Assembly: GCF_004923205.2 (NCBI RefSeq)
Contig: NZ_SELD02000018.1
Coordinates: 62,001 to 126,000, forward strand
Direction of reading: 5' to 3'
Source: Paracoccus aeridis
GTDB taxonomy: Bacteria; Pseudomonadota; Alphaproteobacteria; Rhodobacterales; Rhodobacteraceae
DNA: 64,000 nucleotides
The translations under genes were made by a program, and so were the position numbers. Positions within the stretch are counted from its first letter, which is position 1, and each line of letters begins with the position of its first letter. Below, piece by piece: positions 21,037 to 29,977 of the stretch. The notes beneath the pieces are model-generated. The model worked only from the letters and a program-made list of their open reading frames with translations. It had not been told where the DNA came from and did no database searches.

Positions 21037-21753
21037 ATGATCCTGTACCCCGCCATCGACCTCAAGGACGGGGCCTGCGTGCGGCTGCTGCGCGGCGACA
21101 TGGACGCGGCGACCGTGTTCGGCACCGACCCGGCGGCGCAGGCCGCGCGCTTCGCCGCGGCAGGCGCCCGGTGGCTGCATCTCGTCGACCTCAACGGCGC
21201 CTTCGCCGGGCGGCCCGTCAACGGCGAGGCGGTGCAGGCGATCCTGCAGGCGGTCGACCTGCCGGTCCAGCTTGGCGGCGGCATCCGCGACATGGGCACG
21301 ATCGAGGGGTGGCTGGGCCGCGGCGTCGCCCGCGTGATCCTCGGCACCGTCGCGGTCGAGAACCCGGATCTCGTGGCGGAAGCGGCCGCCGCGTTCCCGG
21401 GGCGGATCGCGGTCGGGATCGACGCCCGGGGCGGCCGGGTGGCCACGCGCGGCTGGGCCGAGCAGACCGGGATCGCCGCGACCGACCTCGCCCGCCGGTT
21501 CGAGGACGCGGGCGTCGCGGCCATCATCTATACCGACATCGACCGCGACGGGGCGATGCAGGGCCCCAACGTCGCCGCGACCCACGCGCTGGCCCGCGCC
21601 GTTTCGATCCCGGTGATCGCGTCGGGCGGCGTCTCGTCGCTCGCGGACCTGATCGCGCTGCGCGATGCGGGCTCCATAGCCGGGGCGATTTCCGGCCGCG
21701 CGCTCTACGACGGCGCGCTGGACCTGTCAGAGGCGCTGGCCGCGCTGGCCTGA
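21037..21753 (+). CDS. hisA: Phosphoribosylformimino-AICAR ribotide isomerase
   Basis: 238-residue TIM barrel for the Amadori rearrangement of ProFAR to PRFAR in histidine synthesis. General acid/base residues are recognisable: D8 in YPAIDLKDG and the aspartate of YTDIDRDG, and two phosphate-binding glycine loops (QLGGGIRD and VIASGGVSS). The ATG at 21037 is preceded by GAAGGAG. It stands apart from hisH and hisF, its usual neighbours: here it lies between a DUF2147 gene and secG. HisA is favoured over HisF by the [10 protein letters not shown] and GGGIRDM segments. Confidence 0.92.
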   Translation: MILYPAIDLKDGACVRLLRGDMDAATVFGTDPAAQAARFAAAGARWLHLVDLNGAFAGRPVNGEAVQAILQAVDLPVQLGGGIRDMGTIEGWLGRGVARVILGTVAVENPDLVAEAAAAFPGRIAVGIDARGGRVATRGWAEQTGIAATDLARRFEDAGVAAIIYTDIDRDGAMQGPNVAATHALARAVSIPVIASGGVSSLADLIALRDAGSIAGAISGRALYDGALDLSEALAALA

Positions 21754-21801
21754 CCCCGCCGTTCGCCGCGGCAGGTCCGGTTCCGGCACGTTCGGCCTTG
21801 C

Positions 21802-21830
21802 TTGCCATCACCCCCGCCCGTGACTAGTAA
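21802..21830 (+). promoter_or_regulatory. Candidate secG promoter
   Basis: TTGCCA (21802-21807) and TAGTAA (21825-21830) with a 17-bp spacer, 32 bp before the secG GTG start. The -35 matches five of six consensus bases; the -10 is weak. Confidence 0.4.
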
Positions 21831-21862
21831 GACGCGTCCCGCGAGACGAGAAAGGCCACCCC

Positions 21863-22504
21863 GTGCAGAACGTCGTCCTTACTGTGCATCTGATCCTCGC
21901 CGTGCTGCTGATCGGCGTGGTGCTGCTGCAACGGTCCGAAGGCGGTGGCCTTGGCATCGGCTCGGGCGGCGGCAGCGGCGTGATGAGCGGGCGGCAGGCC
22001 GCGAACGCGCTGACGCGCGCCACCTGGCTGCTGGCGGCGGGCTTCCTCGTCACCTCCATCGCGCTGACGGTCATCGCCGCCCGCAACTCGGCGACGGGTT
22101 CGGTGCTGGACCGGATCGCACCCGCGGGCGACACGACCGGCGCGCCCCTGAACGCGCCGGCCGGCATGCCGGCGCTGCCCGACTATGCCCCGCCGCCCGC
22201 CGCCGGTCAGCCGATCCTGCCGCCGGGCGCCGCCGCGGCGCCGGGGCAGGTATCCGGCGGAACCCCGGCGACCGTTGCCGCACCGGAGCCCGCTGCGGAG
22301 CGCGCCCCGGCCGCCAGCACAACGGCCGCCAGCACCCCGGCGACCAGCACCCCGACGCCCGCCGCCGACGGAAGCGCGGGCAGCGCGCCCACCAGCTACA
22401 CCGTCCCGATCGGCGACGCGCCCGCCGTCCCGGCCGATGCCGCGAACCAGACCACCGTTCCGCTGAACGCCCCCGCCGGGGCCGCGGCACCGGCCACGAA
22501 CTGA
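21863..22504 (+). CDS. secG: SecG preprotein translocase subunit with a long Ala/Pro/Thr tail
   Basis: 213 residues. Residues 1-78 are a normal SecG: two transmembrane helices (TVHLILAVLLIGVVLLQ and ATWLLAAGFLVTSIALTVI) joined by the glycine-rich loop RSEGGGLGIGSGGGSGVMSG. Residues about 80-213 form a low-complexity Ala/Pro/Thr/Gly tail. Typical SecG proteins are about 75-130 residues, so the tail is unusually long. GTG start at 21863 with AGAAAGG upstream. Located directly before pyrG, a common alphaproteobacterial arrangement. Confidence 0.9.
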   Translation: MQNVVLTVHLILAVLLIGVVLLQRSEGGGLGIGSGGGSGVMSGRQAANALTRATWLLAAGFLVTSIALTVIAARNSATGSVLDRIAPAGDTTGAPLNAPAGMPALPDYAPPPAAGQPILPPGAAAAPGQVSGGTPATVAAPEPAAERAPAASTTAASTPATSTPTPAADGSAGSAPTSYTVPIGDAPAVPADAANQTTVPLNAPAGAAAPATN

Positions 22505-22653
22505 ACACCACAGCTTGAGGGCGCTTCCGGGCGCCCCCACAAATTGTCGCGGTCCGTTGCGGGATGGCGGAGAATCGGGTATGTCCCGGCTCCCGTGATG
22601 CCGGTCTTCGGGACCGCGCGTTTCCATTGCAAGACAACATCACGGGGGCCCGC

Positions 22654-24300
22654 ATGGCGCGTTACATCTTCATTACCGGCGGCGTCGTGTCCTCGCTTGG
22701 CAAGGGGCTCGCCTCGGCCGCGCTCGGCGCGCTTCTGCAGGCGCGGGGCTATACCGTGCGGCTGCGCAAGCTCGACCCCTACCTGAACGTCGATCCCGGC
22801 ACGATGAGCCCGTTCGAGCATGGCGAGGTCTTCGTCACCGACGACGGCGCGGAAACGGACCTCGACCTCGGCCACTACGAACGCTTCACCGGCGTCAGCG
22901 CGCGGCGCACCGACACGGTCAGCGCGGGGCGGATCTATTCCAACGTGCTGGAACGTGAACGCCGCGGCGAATATCTCGGCAAGACGATCCAGGTGATCCC
23001 GCACGTCACCAACGAGATCAAGGACTTCCTCGCGATCGGCGAGGACGAGGTGGACTTCATGCTGTGCGAGATCGGCGGCACCGTCGGCGACATCGAGGGC
23101 CTGCCTTTCTTCGAGGCGATCCGCCAGTTCAGCCAGGACCGCCCGCGCGGCCAGTGCATCCTGATGCACCTGACGCTGATCCCCTATCTCGCCGCCTCGG
23201 GCGAGTTGAAGACCAAGCCCACCCAGCACAGCGTCCGGGAACTGCGCGCCATCGGCCTGCAGCCGGACGTGCTGGTCTGCCGGTCCGAGCACCCGATCCC
23301 CGACCGCGAGCGCGCCAAGATCGCGCTGTTCTGCAACGTCCGGCCCGACGCGGTCATCCCCGCCTACGACCTGAAGTCGATCTACGAGGCGCCCCTGGCC
23401 TATCACCGCGTCGGCCTTGACCGCGCGGTGCTGGACGCCTTCCAGATCAGCCCGGCCCCCCGCCCCGACCTGCGCCGCTGGGAAGACGTGAACGACCGTC
23501 TGACCAACGCCGAGGGCGAGGTCAGGATCGCCATCGTCGGCAAGTACACCCAGCTGGAAGACGCCTACAAATCCATCTCCGAGGCGCTGACGCACGGGGG
23601 CATGGCCAACCGCGTCCGCGTCCGCCCCGAATGGATCGACGCCGAGAGGCTGGAAAAGCCCGACGGCATCCACCTGCTCGACGGCTATCACGGGATCCTC
23701 GTCCCCGGCGGCTTCGGCGAGCGCGGAACCGAAGGCATGATCGCCGCCGCGAAATACGCGCGCGAAAGGAAGGTGCCATATCTGGGCATCTGCCTCGGGA
23801 TGCAGATGGCCGTGGTCGAGGCGGCGCGGAACCTTGCCGGGATCACCGACGCCGGGTCCGAGGAGTTCGACCACGAGGCGGGCGAGGACCGTTTCACCCC
23901 GGTCGTCTACCACCTCAAGGAATGGGTGCAGGGCAACAGCCGCGTCGAGCGCAAGATCACCGACGACAAGGGCGGCACGATGCGGCTGGGGTCCTACACC
24001 GCGTCGCTCGCGCCCGGATCGAAGATCAGCGAGGTCTATGGCGGCGCGTCCGAGATGGAGGACCGCCACCGCCACCGCTACGAGATCGACGCCCGCTACC
24101 GCGAGCCGCTCGAGGCGTGCGGGCTGTGGTTCTCGGGGATGTCGCCGGACGGGCGGCTGCCGGAGGTGGTCGAGGTCAGGGACCATCCGTGGTTCATCGG
24201 CGTGCAGTCGCACCCGGAACTGAAGTCGAAGCCCTTCGCCCCCGCGCCGCTGTTCCGCGACTTCGTCCGCGCGGCGAAGGATCTGGAGCGGATGGTCTGA
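22654..24300 (+). CDS. pyrG: CTP synthase
   Basis: 548 residues, normal length. Aminates UTP to CTP using glutamine and ATP. The N-terminal synthetase domain begins [20 protein letters not shown] with the P-loop; the C-terminal class I glutaminase domain has the nucleophile cysteine in YLGICLGMQ and the His-Glu pair in [12 protein letters not shown]. The ATG at 22654 was chosen by family alignment; upstream in-frame sequence to 22564 is not PyrG-like. 149 bp separate it from secG; that gap holds a small GGGCGC/GCGCCC hairpin at 22519-22536. Confidence 0.97.
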   Translation: MARYIFITGGVVSSLGKGLASAALGALLQARGYTVRLRKLDPYLNVDPGTMSPFEHGEVFVTDDGAETDLDLGHYERFTGVSARRTDTVSAGRIYSNVLERERRGEYLGKTIQVIPHVTNEIKDFLAIGEDEVDFMLCEIGGTVGDIEGLPFFEAIRQFSQDRPRGQCILMHLTLIPYLAASGELKTKPTQHSVRELRAIGLQPDVLVCRSEHPIPDRERAKIALFCNVRPDAVIPAYDLKSIYEAPLAYHRVGLDRAVLDAFQISPAPRPDLRRWEDVNDRLTNAEGEVRIAIVGKYTQLEDAYKSISEALTHGGMANRVRVRPEWIDAERLEKPDGIHLLDGYHGILVPGGFGERGTEGMIAAAKYARERKVPYLGICLGMQMAVVEAARNLAGITDAGSEEFDHEAGEDRFTPVVYHLKEWVQGNSRVERKITDDKGGTMRLGSYTASLAPGSKISEVYGGASEMEDRHRHRYEIDARYREPLEACGLWFSGMSPDGRLPEVVEVRDHPWFIGVQSHPELKSKPFAPAPLFRDFVRAAKDLERMV

Positions 24301-24412
24301 TCGCGACTGATGGCGACGGCGCGGCGCATATCGCAGGGCAAGTGCAGGACGCCGGCAGATTTCCCGTGCATTGCGCCGCTGCCGCTTCCCGCGCGCGCGT
24401 GAACGCCGCGTC

Positions 24413-25240
24413 ATGACCCGCTGGTCCCATCCCGTCGCGTCGTTCTGGGCCGGTGGCGATCTGTCGTTCATCGAGCAGATGGTCCTTGCCTCGTACCTGG
24501 AGCAGGATTGCGACTTCACGCTTTATGTCGCGGGCGAGGTGGGCGGCATTCCCGCAGGGGTGGCGGTCAGGGACGCATCCGAGATCCTGCCGAAGCCCGG
24601 TTTTGTGAGCGGGCCGCCGACACGGCACGAACTCGCCGTCTGGTCCGACCTGTTCCGCGTGGCGCTGCTGCGGCGCCGCGAGGTGATCTGGGTGGACATG
24701 GACGCCTACTGCCTCGCGCCCTACGCCACGTCGACGGGCTATCTCTTCGGGTTGAACGACGGCACCGGGGTGCTGTCGGGGGTCGTTGCCCTGCCCGTCG
24801 GCTCGGCCCCGCTGCGGTGGCTCGAGGCGTTCCTGTTCCAGGCCGAGCTCGTCCCGCCGTGGCGCGGCGCGAAGTGGATCGCCCCCCGGCGCGAGGCGGG
24901 GCGGCTCGCGCCCGCAGCCCTCCCGTGGGGCGACACCGGACCGCGCGCCCTGACCCATGCGCTGGAGCTGACGGGCACGAAGCACCACGCCGCGGCGCAG
25001 GAGGTCTTCTATCCCCTGTTCCGCGACAGCCTGCGCCGGCTCTGGACGCCGGGCATGGCGGACAGCGACATCGTGCGGTCACCCGACACGCTGTCGGTTC
25101 ACATCTTCGGCTACACCAAGCGCTTCCTCACCACGCATCACGGCAGCCTGCCGCCGCCGGGTTCGTGGCTCGCGCGGCGGGCAAGGGCACATGGCATCGA
25201 CCCGGCCGCGGCACCCGCCCTTGCCGAACCGCTCGGGTGA
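24413..25240 (+). CDS. DxD-motif glycosyltransferase-like protein
   Basis: 275 residues. The segment ELAVWSDLFRVALLRRREVIWVDMDAY (given here as ELAVWSDLFR and VIWVDMDAY) resembles the sugar-binding DxD region of GT32-type and capsular glycosyltransferases: a receptor/donor-ordering helix followed by the metal-binding D-x-D. No signal peptide or membrane segment is seen, so the protein is probably cytoplasmic. The ATG at 24413 follows pyrG by 112 bp and the gene converges with aroB. Acceptor and donor sugars are unknown; it lies about 30 kb from the exopolysaccharide cluster. Confidence 0.6.
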   Translation: MTRWSHPVASFWAGGDLSFIEQMVLASYLEQDCDFTLYVAGEVGGIPAGVAVRDASEILPKPGFVSGPPTRHELAVWSDLFRVALLRRREVIWVDMDAYCLAPYATSTGYLFGLNDGTGVLSGVVALPVGSAPLRWLEAFLFQAELVPPWRGAKWIAPRREAGRLAPAALPWGDTGPRALTHALELTGTKHHAAAQEVFYPLFRDSLRRLWTPGMADSDIVRSPDTLSVHIFGYTKRFLTTHHGSLPPPGSWLARRARAHGIDPAAAPALAEPLG

Positions 25241-25278
25241 AGACGCGCCCAGCCGGGCGGGCCCCGCGACAAGCGGCG

Positions 25279-26376
25279 TCAGCCGCCCAGCACCGCCCGC
25301 AACTCCGCCCTGTCCACCCGGTCGGTGACGAACGCCTGCCCGATCCCGCGGGCGAGGATCATCCGCAGCTTTCCGTCCACCACCTTCTTGTCCTGCCCCA
25401 TCAGGGCGATCAGCGCCTCGGCATCGGGCAGGTCGCCGGGAATGTCGCAAGGCCGCGAGGGCAGCCCCATCGCGGCGAAATGGGCGGCAACGCGCGAAGG
25501 GTCTTCCTGCGGGCAAAGGCCCATGCGGGCGGACAGCTGGAACGCGAGGGTGCAGCCGATCGCCACCCCTTCGCCGTGCAGCAACCGGTCGGAATAGCCG
25601 GTGGCCGATTCCAGCGCGTGCCCGAAGGTGTGGCCGAGGTTCAGCAGCGCGCGCTCCCCCTGCTCGGTCTCGTCCCGCGCGACGATGCCGGCCTTCATGG
25701 CGACGCACCGGGCGACCGCGTGCTGCAGCGCCGCCGGGTCGTCGCGCAGCGCGGGTCCGTTCGCCTCGAGCCAGGCGAAGAACGCGGCATCGCCCAGAAG
25801 CCCGTACTTCGCGACTTCGCCGTAGCCCGCGCGGAAGTCGCGGCCCGGCAGCGTCGCCAGCGCGTCGATGTCGGCCAGAACGAGGCTCGGCTGGTGGAAC
25901 GCGCCGATCAGGTTCTTGCCCTGGGGCGAGTTGATCCCGGTCTTGCCGCCCACGGAACTGTCCACCTGCGCCAGCAGCGTCGTCGGCACCTGCGCGAACC
26001 GCACGCCGCGGCGCAGGATCGCGGCGGCGAAGCCCGCGAGATCGCCGATCACGCCACCGCCCAGCGCCACGACCAGGTCGCCGCGCTCGACCTTTTCGCC
26101 GATCAGCCATTCGACCGCACGGCCGAGATGCTGCCAGGACTTGGTCGCCTCGCCCGCTGGCAGCGCCAAGGACGACGCGGCGATCCCGGCCCCTTCCAGC
26201 GCCGACACGAACGGCGGCAGGTGGATGGCCGCGACGGTCTCGTCGGTCAGGATGGCCACCCGCGGACGTGTCAGCAGCGGCGCCAGATGGGTGCCTGCGC
26301 CAGCGATCAGGCCGCGGCCGATGCGGACTTCGTAGGAACGCTCGCCCAGCGCGACGGGGACGGTGTCGATGGTCAT
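25279..26376 (-). CDS. aroB: 3-dehydroquinate synthase
   Basis: 365 residues. Second step of the shikimate pathway: DAHP to 3-dehydroquinate, with NAD and a divalent metal. Family blocks are GGGVIGDLAGFAA, VPTTLLAQVDSSVGGKTGIN, GYGEVAKYGLL and NLGHTFGHALE with metal-binding histidines. The start at 26376 (MTIDTVPVALGERSYEV) overlaps the aroK stop by 4 bp (ATGA), the classical aroK-aroB arrangement; the frame's extension upstream lies within aroK. Confidence 0.96.
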   Translation of the reverse strand: MTIDTVPVALGERSYEVRIGRGLIAGAGTHLAPLLTRPRVAILTDETVAAIHLPPFVSALEGAGIAASSLALPAGEATKSWQHLGRAVEWLIGEKVERGDLVVALGGGVIGDLAGFAAAILRRGVRFAQVPTTLLAQVDSSVGGKTGINSPQGKNLIGAFHQPSLVLADIDALATLPGRDFRAGYGEVAKYGLLGDAAFFAWLEANGPALRDDPAALQHAVARCVAMKAGIVARDETEQGERALLNLGHTFGHALESATGYSDRLLHGEGVAIGCTLAFQLSARMGLCPQEDPSRVAAHFAAMGLPSRPCDIPGDLPDAEALIALMGQDKKVVDGKLRMILARGIGQAFVTDRVDRAELRAVLGG

Positions 26377-26918
26377 GCAGGCTCCAGCACTTCGGGACGG
26401 GCGGTGCGGATCGCCGTCAGCACCTTCTCGACCGTCGCGGCCAACGCGTCGTCCGGCGCGACCGCGACGGCGACGTCGGCCTGCGCATACACCGGCCGGC
26501 GCGCGTCCAGCAGCCGTTCCAGCGTGCCGCGCGGATCGGGCGTCTGCAGCAGCGGCCGGTTGGGCCGGGCGCGGACCCGCCGCCACAGGGTTTCAACGTC
26601 GCAGTCAAGCCAGACCGACACGCCCGATTGCGCGATCAGCTCGCGGTTGCGCGGCTGGACCCAGGCGCCGCCGCCGGTCGCGAGGACGCCCGGTCGTCCC
26701 GACAGCAGCCGGTCCAGCACCTGCGTCTCGCGGTCGCGGAAAAAGCCCTCGCCGTAGCGCTGGAAGATCTCGCTGACGGTCAGGGCCGCGGCGGTCTCGA
26801 TCTCGGCGTCCGAATCGACGAACTTCGCGGACAGCCGACGCGCGAGCTCGGTCCCGACCGCGGTCTTACCCGCGCCCATCATGCCGATCAGAACGATGCT
26901 CTGCCTCAACTTCCGCAT
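26373..26918 (-). CDS. aroK: Shikimate kinase
   Basis: 181 residues; phosphorylates shikimate at O3. P-loop GMMGAGKT near the N-terminus, shikimate-binding DSDAEIE, and LATGGGAWV. The start at 26918 (MRKLRQSIVLIG) is chosen over the upstream codon at 26993 because the family starts a few residues before the P-loop; the longer frame adds 25 Gly/Pro-rich residues. Its end overlaps aroB by 4 bp. Divergent from a small membrane protein gene at 27053. Confidence 0.93.
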   Translation of the reverse strand: MRKLRQSIVLIGMMGAGKTAVGTELARRLSAKFVDSDAEIETAAALTVSEIFQRYGEGFFRDRETQVLDRLLSGRPGVLATGGGAWVQPRNRELIAQSGVSVWLDCDVETLWRRVRARPNRPLLQTPDPRGTLERLLDARRPVYAQADVAVAVAPDDALAATVEKVLTAIRTARPEVLEPA

Positions 26919-26977
26919 TCCATGCCCCGGCCCCGCAGGCCCGCCGTTTCCTGCCGGTTGTCGTGAATGGCGTGATC

Positions 26978-27000
26978 TTTCCGGAAATTCCATCTATAAT
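26978..27000 (+). promoter_or_regulatory. Candidate promoter with perfect -10 and adjacent palindrome
   Basis: TATAAT at 26995-27000 is a perfect -10 hexamer in the 134-bp aroK/27053 divergent gap; no good -35 lies at 16-18 bp. TTTCCGGAAA (26978-26987), a perfect 10-bp palindrome, lies immediately upstream and could be a regulator site replacing the -35. Confidence 0.45.
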
Positions 27001-27052
27001 CGCGCCGAACCGGCGGGCAGACCGGAAAAAGAGCAACCATGAGGCGACAGAG

Positions 27053-27325
27053 ATGCGGCTTTTGCGGGTCTTGGCGACCCTTCTGATACTGGGGCTGCTG
27101 GGCCTCGCGGGGTACGCCTTCTTCGGCGACATGGCGGCGGACCCGACCGAGATGCGGGTCCCGGTCGAACTGCAACTGCAGGATCCCGACGCAGACACCG
27201 CGGTCGAGCCGAACGCGCCCGTCACCGCACCCGCCGTTCCCGCGGCACCGGATGCGGATGCGGGTGCAGAAGAAGCGGGCGGGACCGAAGCGCCACCGGC
27301 CGGGGCATCCGATGACATCGACTGA
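27053..27325 (+). CDS. Unrecognised small single-pass membrane protein
   Basis: 90 residues: MRLLRVLATLLILGLLGLAGYAFF is a single N-terminal transmembrane anchor, followed by an acidic Ala/Pro-rich periplasmic tail (DPDADTAVEPNAP and similar). No family recognised. The start at 27053 follows GAGG at the usual distance; an in-frame upstream codon at 26963 would add sequence reaching into the promoter. The last 14 bp overlap the next gene, so both are probably co-translated and may act together in the envelope upstream of xerD. Confidence 0.6.
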   Translation: MRLLRVLATLLILGLLGLAGYAFFGDMAADPTEMRVPVELQLQDPDADTAVEPNAPVTAPAVPAAPDADAGAEEAGGTEAPPAGASDDID

Positions 27326-28979
27326 CGGCACGGCCCGGCGCGGGGCCGGCACCGTCCGCGCCGCCCTGCTGGCCCTGATGGCCTGCACCGTGCCGGCAGG
27401 CCCCGGCGCGGCGCAGGCGCCGCTGTCGGCCAACGACTGGGTCGCCGGAACGGCACCCGCGCCCAGGACGTCGTCCGGTTGGCGGCCTTCGGACGGCGTG
27501 CCCCCGGACGCGGCGCAAAGGCGGCCGCCGCCCGCGCGCCCGGACAGCCGCAAGCCCGCGCTCAACCCCGATGGAACCCCCGTTCCGACCGCGCCCGTCG
27601 CGGGCAACGCCAGCGCGGCGCCCGTCACCGTCACCCGGCTGGGGCAGGCCGATGCCGACGCGGCGGGCCTGCGCTCCGCCCGCTCGGCGGGGTTGCCCGC
27701 GGCGCTCTGGGACGGCGCGACGGCGGCCGAGGTCGCGCAGGCGATCGCGGGCAGCGCGCCCCGCCTGCCCGCCACGCAGGACCTGTTCGACCGCTTCCTG
27801 ACCGCGCAGCTTGCCGTCCCCGCGCGCGAGGACCTGCCGGACGGCGCGCTTCTGCTTGCCCGCGTGGACCGGCTGTTGCAGATGGGCAACCTGCCCTTCG
27901 CCCGTGCGCTGCTGCAATCCGCGGGCGCGGACGACGCCGGCCGCTTCGCCCGGATGTTCGACCTCGACATGCTCACGGGCGAGGACCTGCGTGCCTGCGG
28001 CGCGCTGGCCCGGCGGCCAGGCCTCGCCCGCGACATGGCGATGCGGATCTACTGCCTCGCGCTCAACGGCGACTGGGGCGGGGCCGCCCTGACGCTGGAA
28101 GGGGCCGAGCCGCTGGGGCTGGTCGATCCGGCCACGGCGGCGCTGCTGGCGCGGTTCCTCGACGACAGCTATTCCGACGTTGCGGACACGCTGCCCGCGC
28201 CCGAAACGGTGACTCCGCTGGTTTTTCACCTGCACGAGGCGGTCGGGCAGCCGCTGGCGACCGGGCCGCTGCCGCTGATCTTCGCGTGGTCGGACCTGGG
28301 CCCGAACGGCGGCTGGAAGGCGCGGCTGGAGGCGGCCGAGCGGCTGGGCCGCGCGGGCGTCCTGCCGCCCGCGCAGCTCGCCGCGATCTACACCGAACAG
28401 CGCCCGGCGGCATCCGGCGGCGTCTGGGACCGCGCGGCCGCGCTGCAGGCGCTGACGGCCGCGATGAACGCGGGCGACATCGAGGCGGTGGCCGCCGCCG
28501 TTCCCCCCGCCCTCGCGCGCTTCGGCGAGGCGGGGCTCGCCCCGCACCTGGCGCGGATGGTAGCCACGGGCCTGCCCGAGCCGCCGCCCGATGGCGATGG
28601 CGCCGACGGGATCGTGACCCTGCGCCTGCTCGCGGGCCTGCCCGTCGATGCGCCCGAAGGGACGCTGCCGCAACTGCGCTGGCTGGTGGATGTGGCGGCG
28701 GGCACCGCCCACGCGGGGCCGGCGCCCAACGATCCGCAGGGCCGCGCAGCCGCGCTGGCCGCCGGGGTCGATCCGGCACTCGCGGGCGCGGCCCCGCAGC
28801 CCGGTTCCGGGCTCCCGGCGCTCGCCGCCATGGCCGACGTGGACGCGGGGCTCGACGGCGACGTGGACCGCGCCGCACGCGGCCTGCGCCGGCTTTCGGA
28901 ACTGGGCTACGCCGCGACCGCGCGGCAGGCGGCGGTCGAGCTGATGATCCTGCCGCAGCTCTCGCGGGCGGCGGAATGA
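27312..28979 (+). CDS. Unrecognised exported Ala-rich protein
   Basis: 555 residues. N-terminus MTSTDGTARRGAGTVRAAL leads into a hydrophobic stretch ending VPAGPGAAQA, a plausible Sec signal peptide. The mature part begins with a Pro-rich segment (about residues 35-85) and continues as a mostly helical Ala/Leu-rich region without cysteine motifs, reminiscent of tandem helical-repeat proteins but with no repeat I can define. Codon use is typical of the genome. Start overlaps the previous gene; stop overlaps xerD by 4 bp (ATGA). No function can be assigned. Confidence 0.65.
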   Translation: MTSTDGTARRGAGTVRAALLALMACTVPAGPGAAQAPLSANDWVAGTAPAPRTSSGWRPSDGVPPDAAQRRPPPARPDSRKPALNPDGTPVPTAPVAGNASAAPVTVTRLGQADADAAGLRSARSAGLPAALWDGATAAEVAQAIAGSAPRLPATQDLFDRFLTAQLAVPAREDLPDGALLLARVDRLLQMGNLPFARALLQSAGADDAGRFARMFDLDMLTGEDLRACGALARRPGLARDMAMRIYCLALNGDWGGAALTLEGAEPLGLVDPATAALLARFLDDSYSDVADTLPAPETVTPLVFHLHEAVGQPLATGPLPLIFAWSDLGPNGGWKARLEAAERLGRAGVLPPAQLAAIYTEQRPAASGGVWDRAAALQALTAAMNAGDIEAVAAAVPPALARFGEAGLAPHLARMVATGLPEPPPDGDGADGIVTLRLLAGLPVDAPEGTLPQLRWLVDVAAGTAHAGPAPNDPQGRAAALAAGVDPALAGAAPQPGSGLPALAAMADVDAGLDGDVDRAARGLRRLSELGYAATARQAAVELMILPQLSRAAE

Positions 28980-29977
28980 CGGCGCGGGCAGCCCCGGCCG
29001 ACCCGCCATCTGCTGGCCCGCCGTCCGCCGACCCGCCATCTGCCGACCTGCGCCGGATCGCCACGTTCCTCGACGCGCAGGCGGCAGAGGCGGGGGCGGC
29101 GCGCAACACGATCCTCGCCTATGGCCGCGATCTACGCGACTTCGCCGGATGGCTGGCGGCCCATGACATTGCGCTGGACGCCACCGGCCGCGACGACATC
29201 GAACGCTACCTGGCCCGCTGCGACGCGATCGGGCTGTCGCGCGCGACCCGCGCCCGGCGGCTGAGCGCGATCCGCCAGCTTTTCCGCTTCGCGCTGGACG
29301 AAGGATGGCGCGGCGACGACCCCGCGATCCGCATCGCCGGCCCGGGCCGCGCGCAGCGCCTGCCGCGCACGTTGTCGCCGGCCGAGATGACCGCGCTTCT
29401 GGACGCGGCCGCGACCGTCGACGCGGGCGCGCCCGACCGCGCCCGCACCGTCTGCGCGCTGGAACTGCTCTACGCCACCGGGATGAGGGTCAGCGAGCTC
29501 GTGGGCCTGCCCGTCGATGCCTGCCGCGGCGATCCGCGGCTGCTGATGATCCGGGGCAAGGGCGGCAAGGAACGCATGGTCCCCCTGACCCGCCCCGCGC
29601 GGGCTGCGCTGCGGGACTGGCTATCGCACCGCGAAGGCGCGGGGGCGGACACGGCGCTCGGCAGGCTCGTGCGGGGGAACGGCGCGCGCTGGCTGTTCCC
29701 CGCGAAGGGCGCGGCGGGCCACATGACGCGGCAGGCGTTCCACGCGCTGCTGGGCAGGATCGCCGTCGCGGCGGGGATCGCGCCCGACCGGGTGACGCCG
29801 CATGTCATCCGCCACGCCTTCGCCACCCACCTGCTGGAAGGCGGCGCCGACCTGCGGTCGATCCAGACCCTGCTGGGCCACGCCGACCTCGGCACCACCG
29901 AGATCTACACCCACGTCCTGGACGAGCGGAAACGCGATCTGGTCCTGAAGCATCACCCGCTGGCGCGCGGGGGCTAG
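28976..29977 (+). CDS. xerD: Tyrosine recombinase XerD
   Basis: 333 residues. N-terminal SAM-like DNA-binding domain (about 25-110) and C-terminal catalytic domain with the full tyrosine-recombinase set: Arg in YATGMRVSELVGL, Lys in GKGGKERMVPL, His-x-x-Arg in HVIRHAFATHLL, His in LLGHADLGTT and the nucleophile Tyr in EIYTHV. Resolves chromosome dimers with XerC at dif. Ordinary XerD is about 295-310 residues; the extra N-terminal 24 residues are a Pro/Ser/Ala segment containing a repeated PPSAD. Translation is coupled to the preceding gene (ATGA). Confidence 0.93.
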   Translation: MTARAAPADPPSAGPPSADPPSADLRRIATFLDAQAAEAGAARNTILAYGRDLRDFAGWLAAHDIALDATGRDDIERYLARCDAIGLSRATRARRLSAIRQLFRFALDEGWRGDDPAIRIAGPGRAQRLPRTLSPAEMTALLDAAATVDAGAPDRARTVCALELLYATGMRVSELVGLPVDACRGDPRLLMIRGKGGKERMVPLTRPARAALRDWLSHREGAGADTALGRLVRGNGARWLFPAKGAAGHMTRQAFHALLGRIAVAAGIAPDRVTPHVIRHAFATHLLEGGADLRSIQTLLGHADLGTTEIYTHVLDERKRDLVLKHHPLARGG

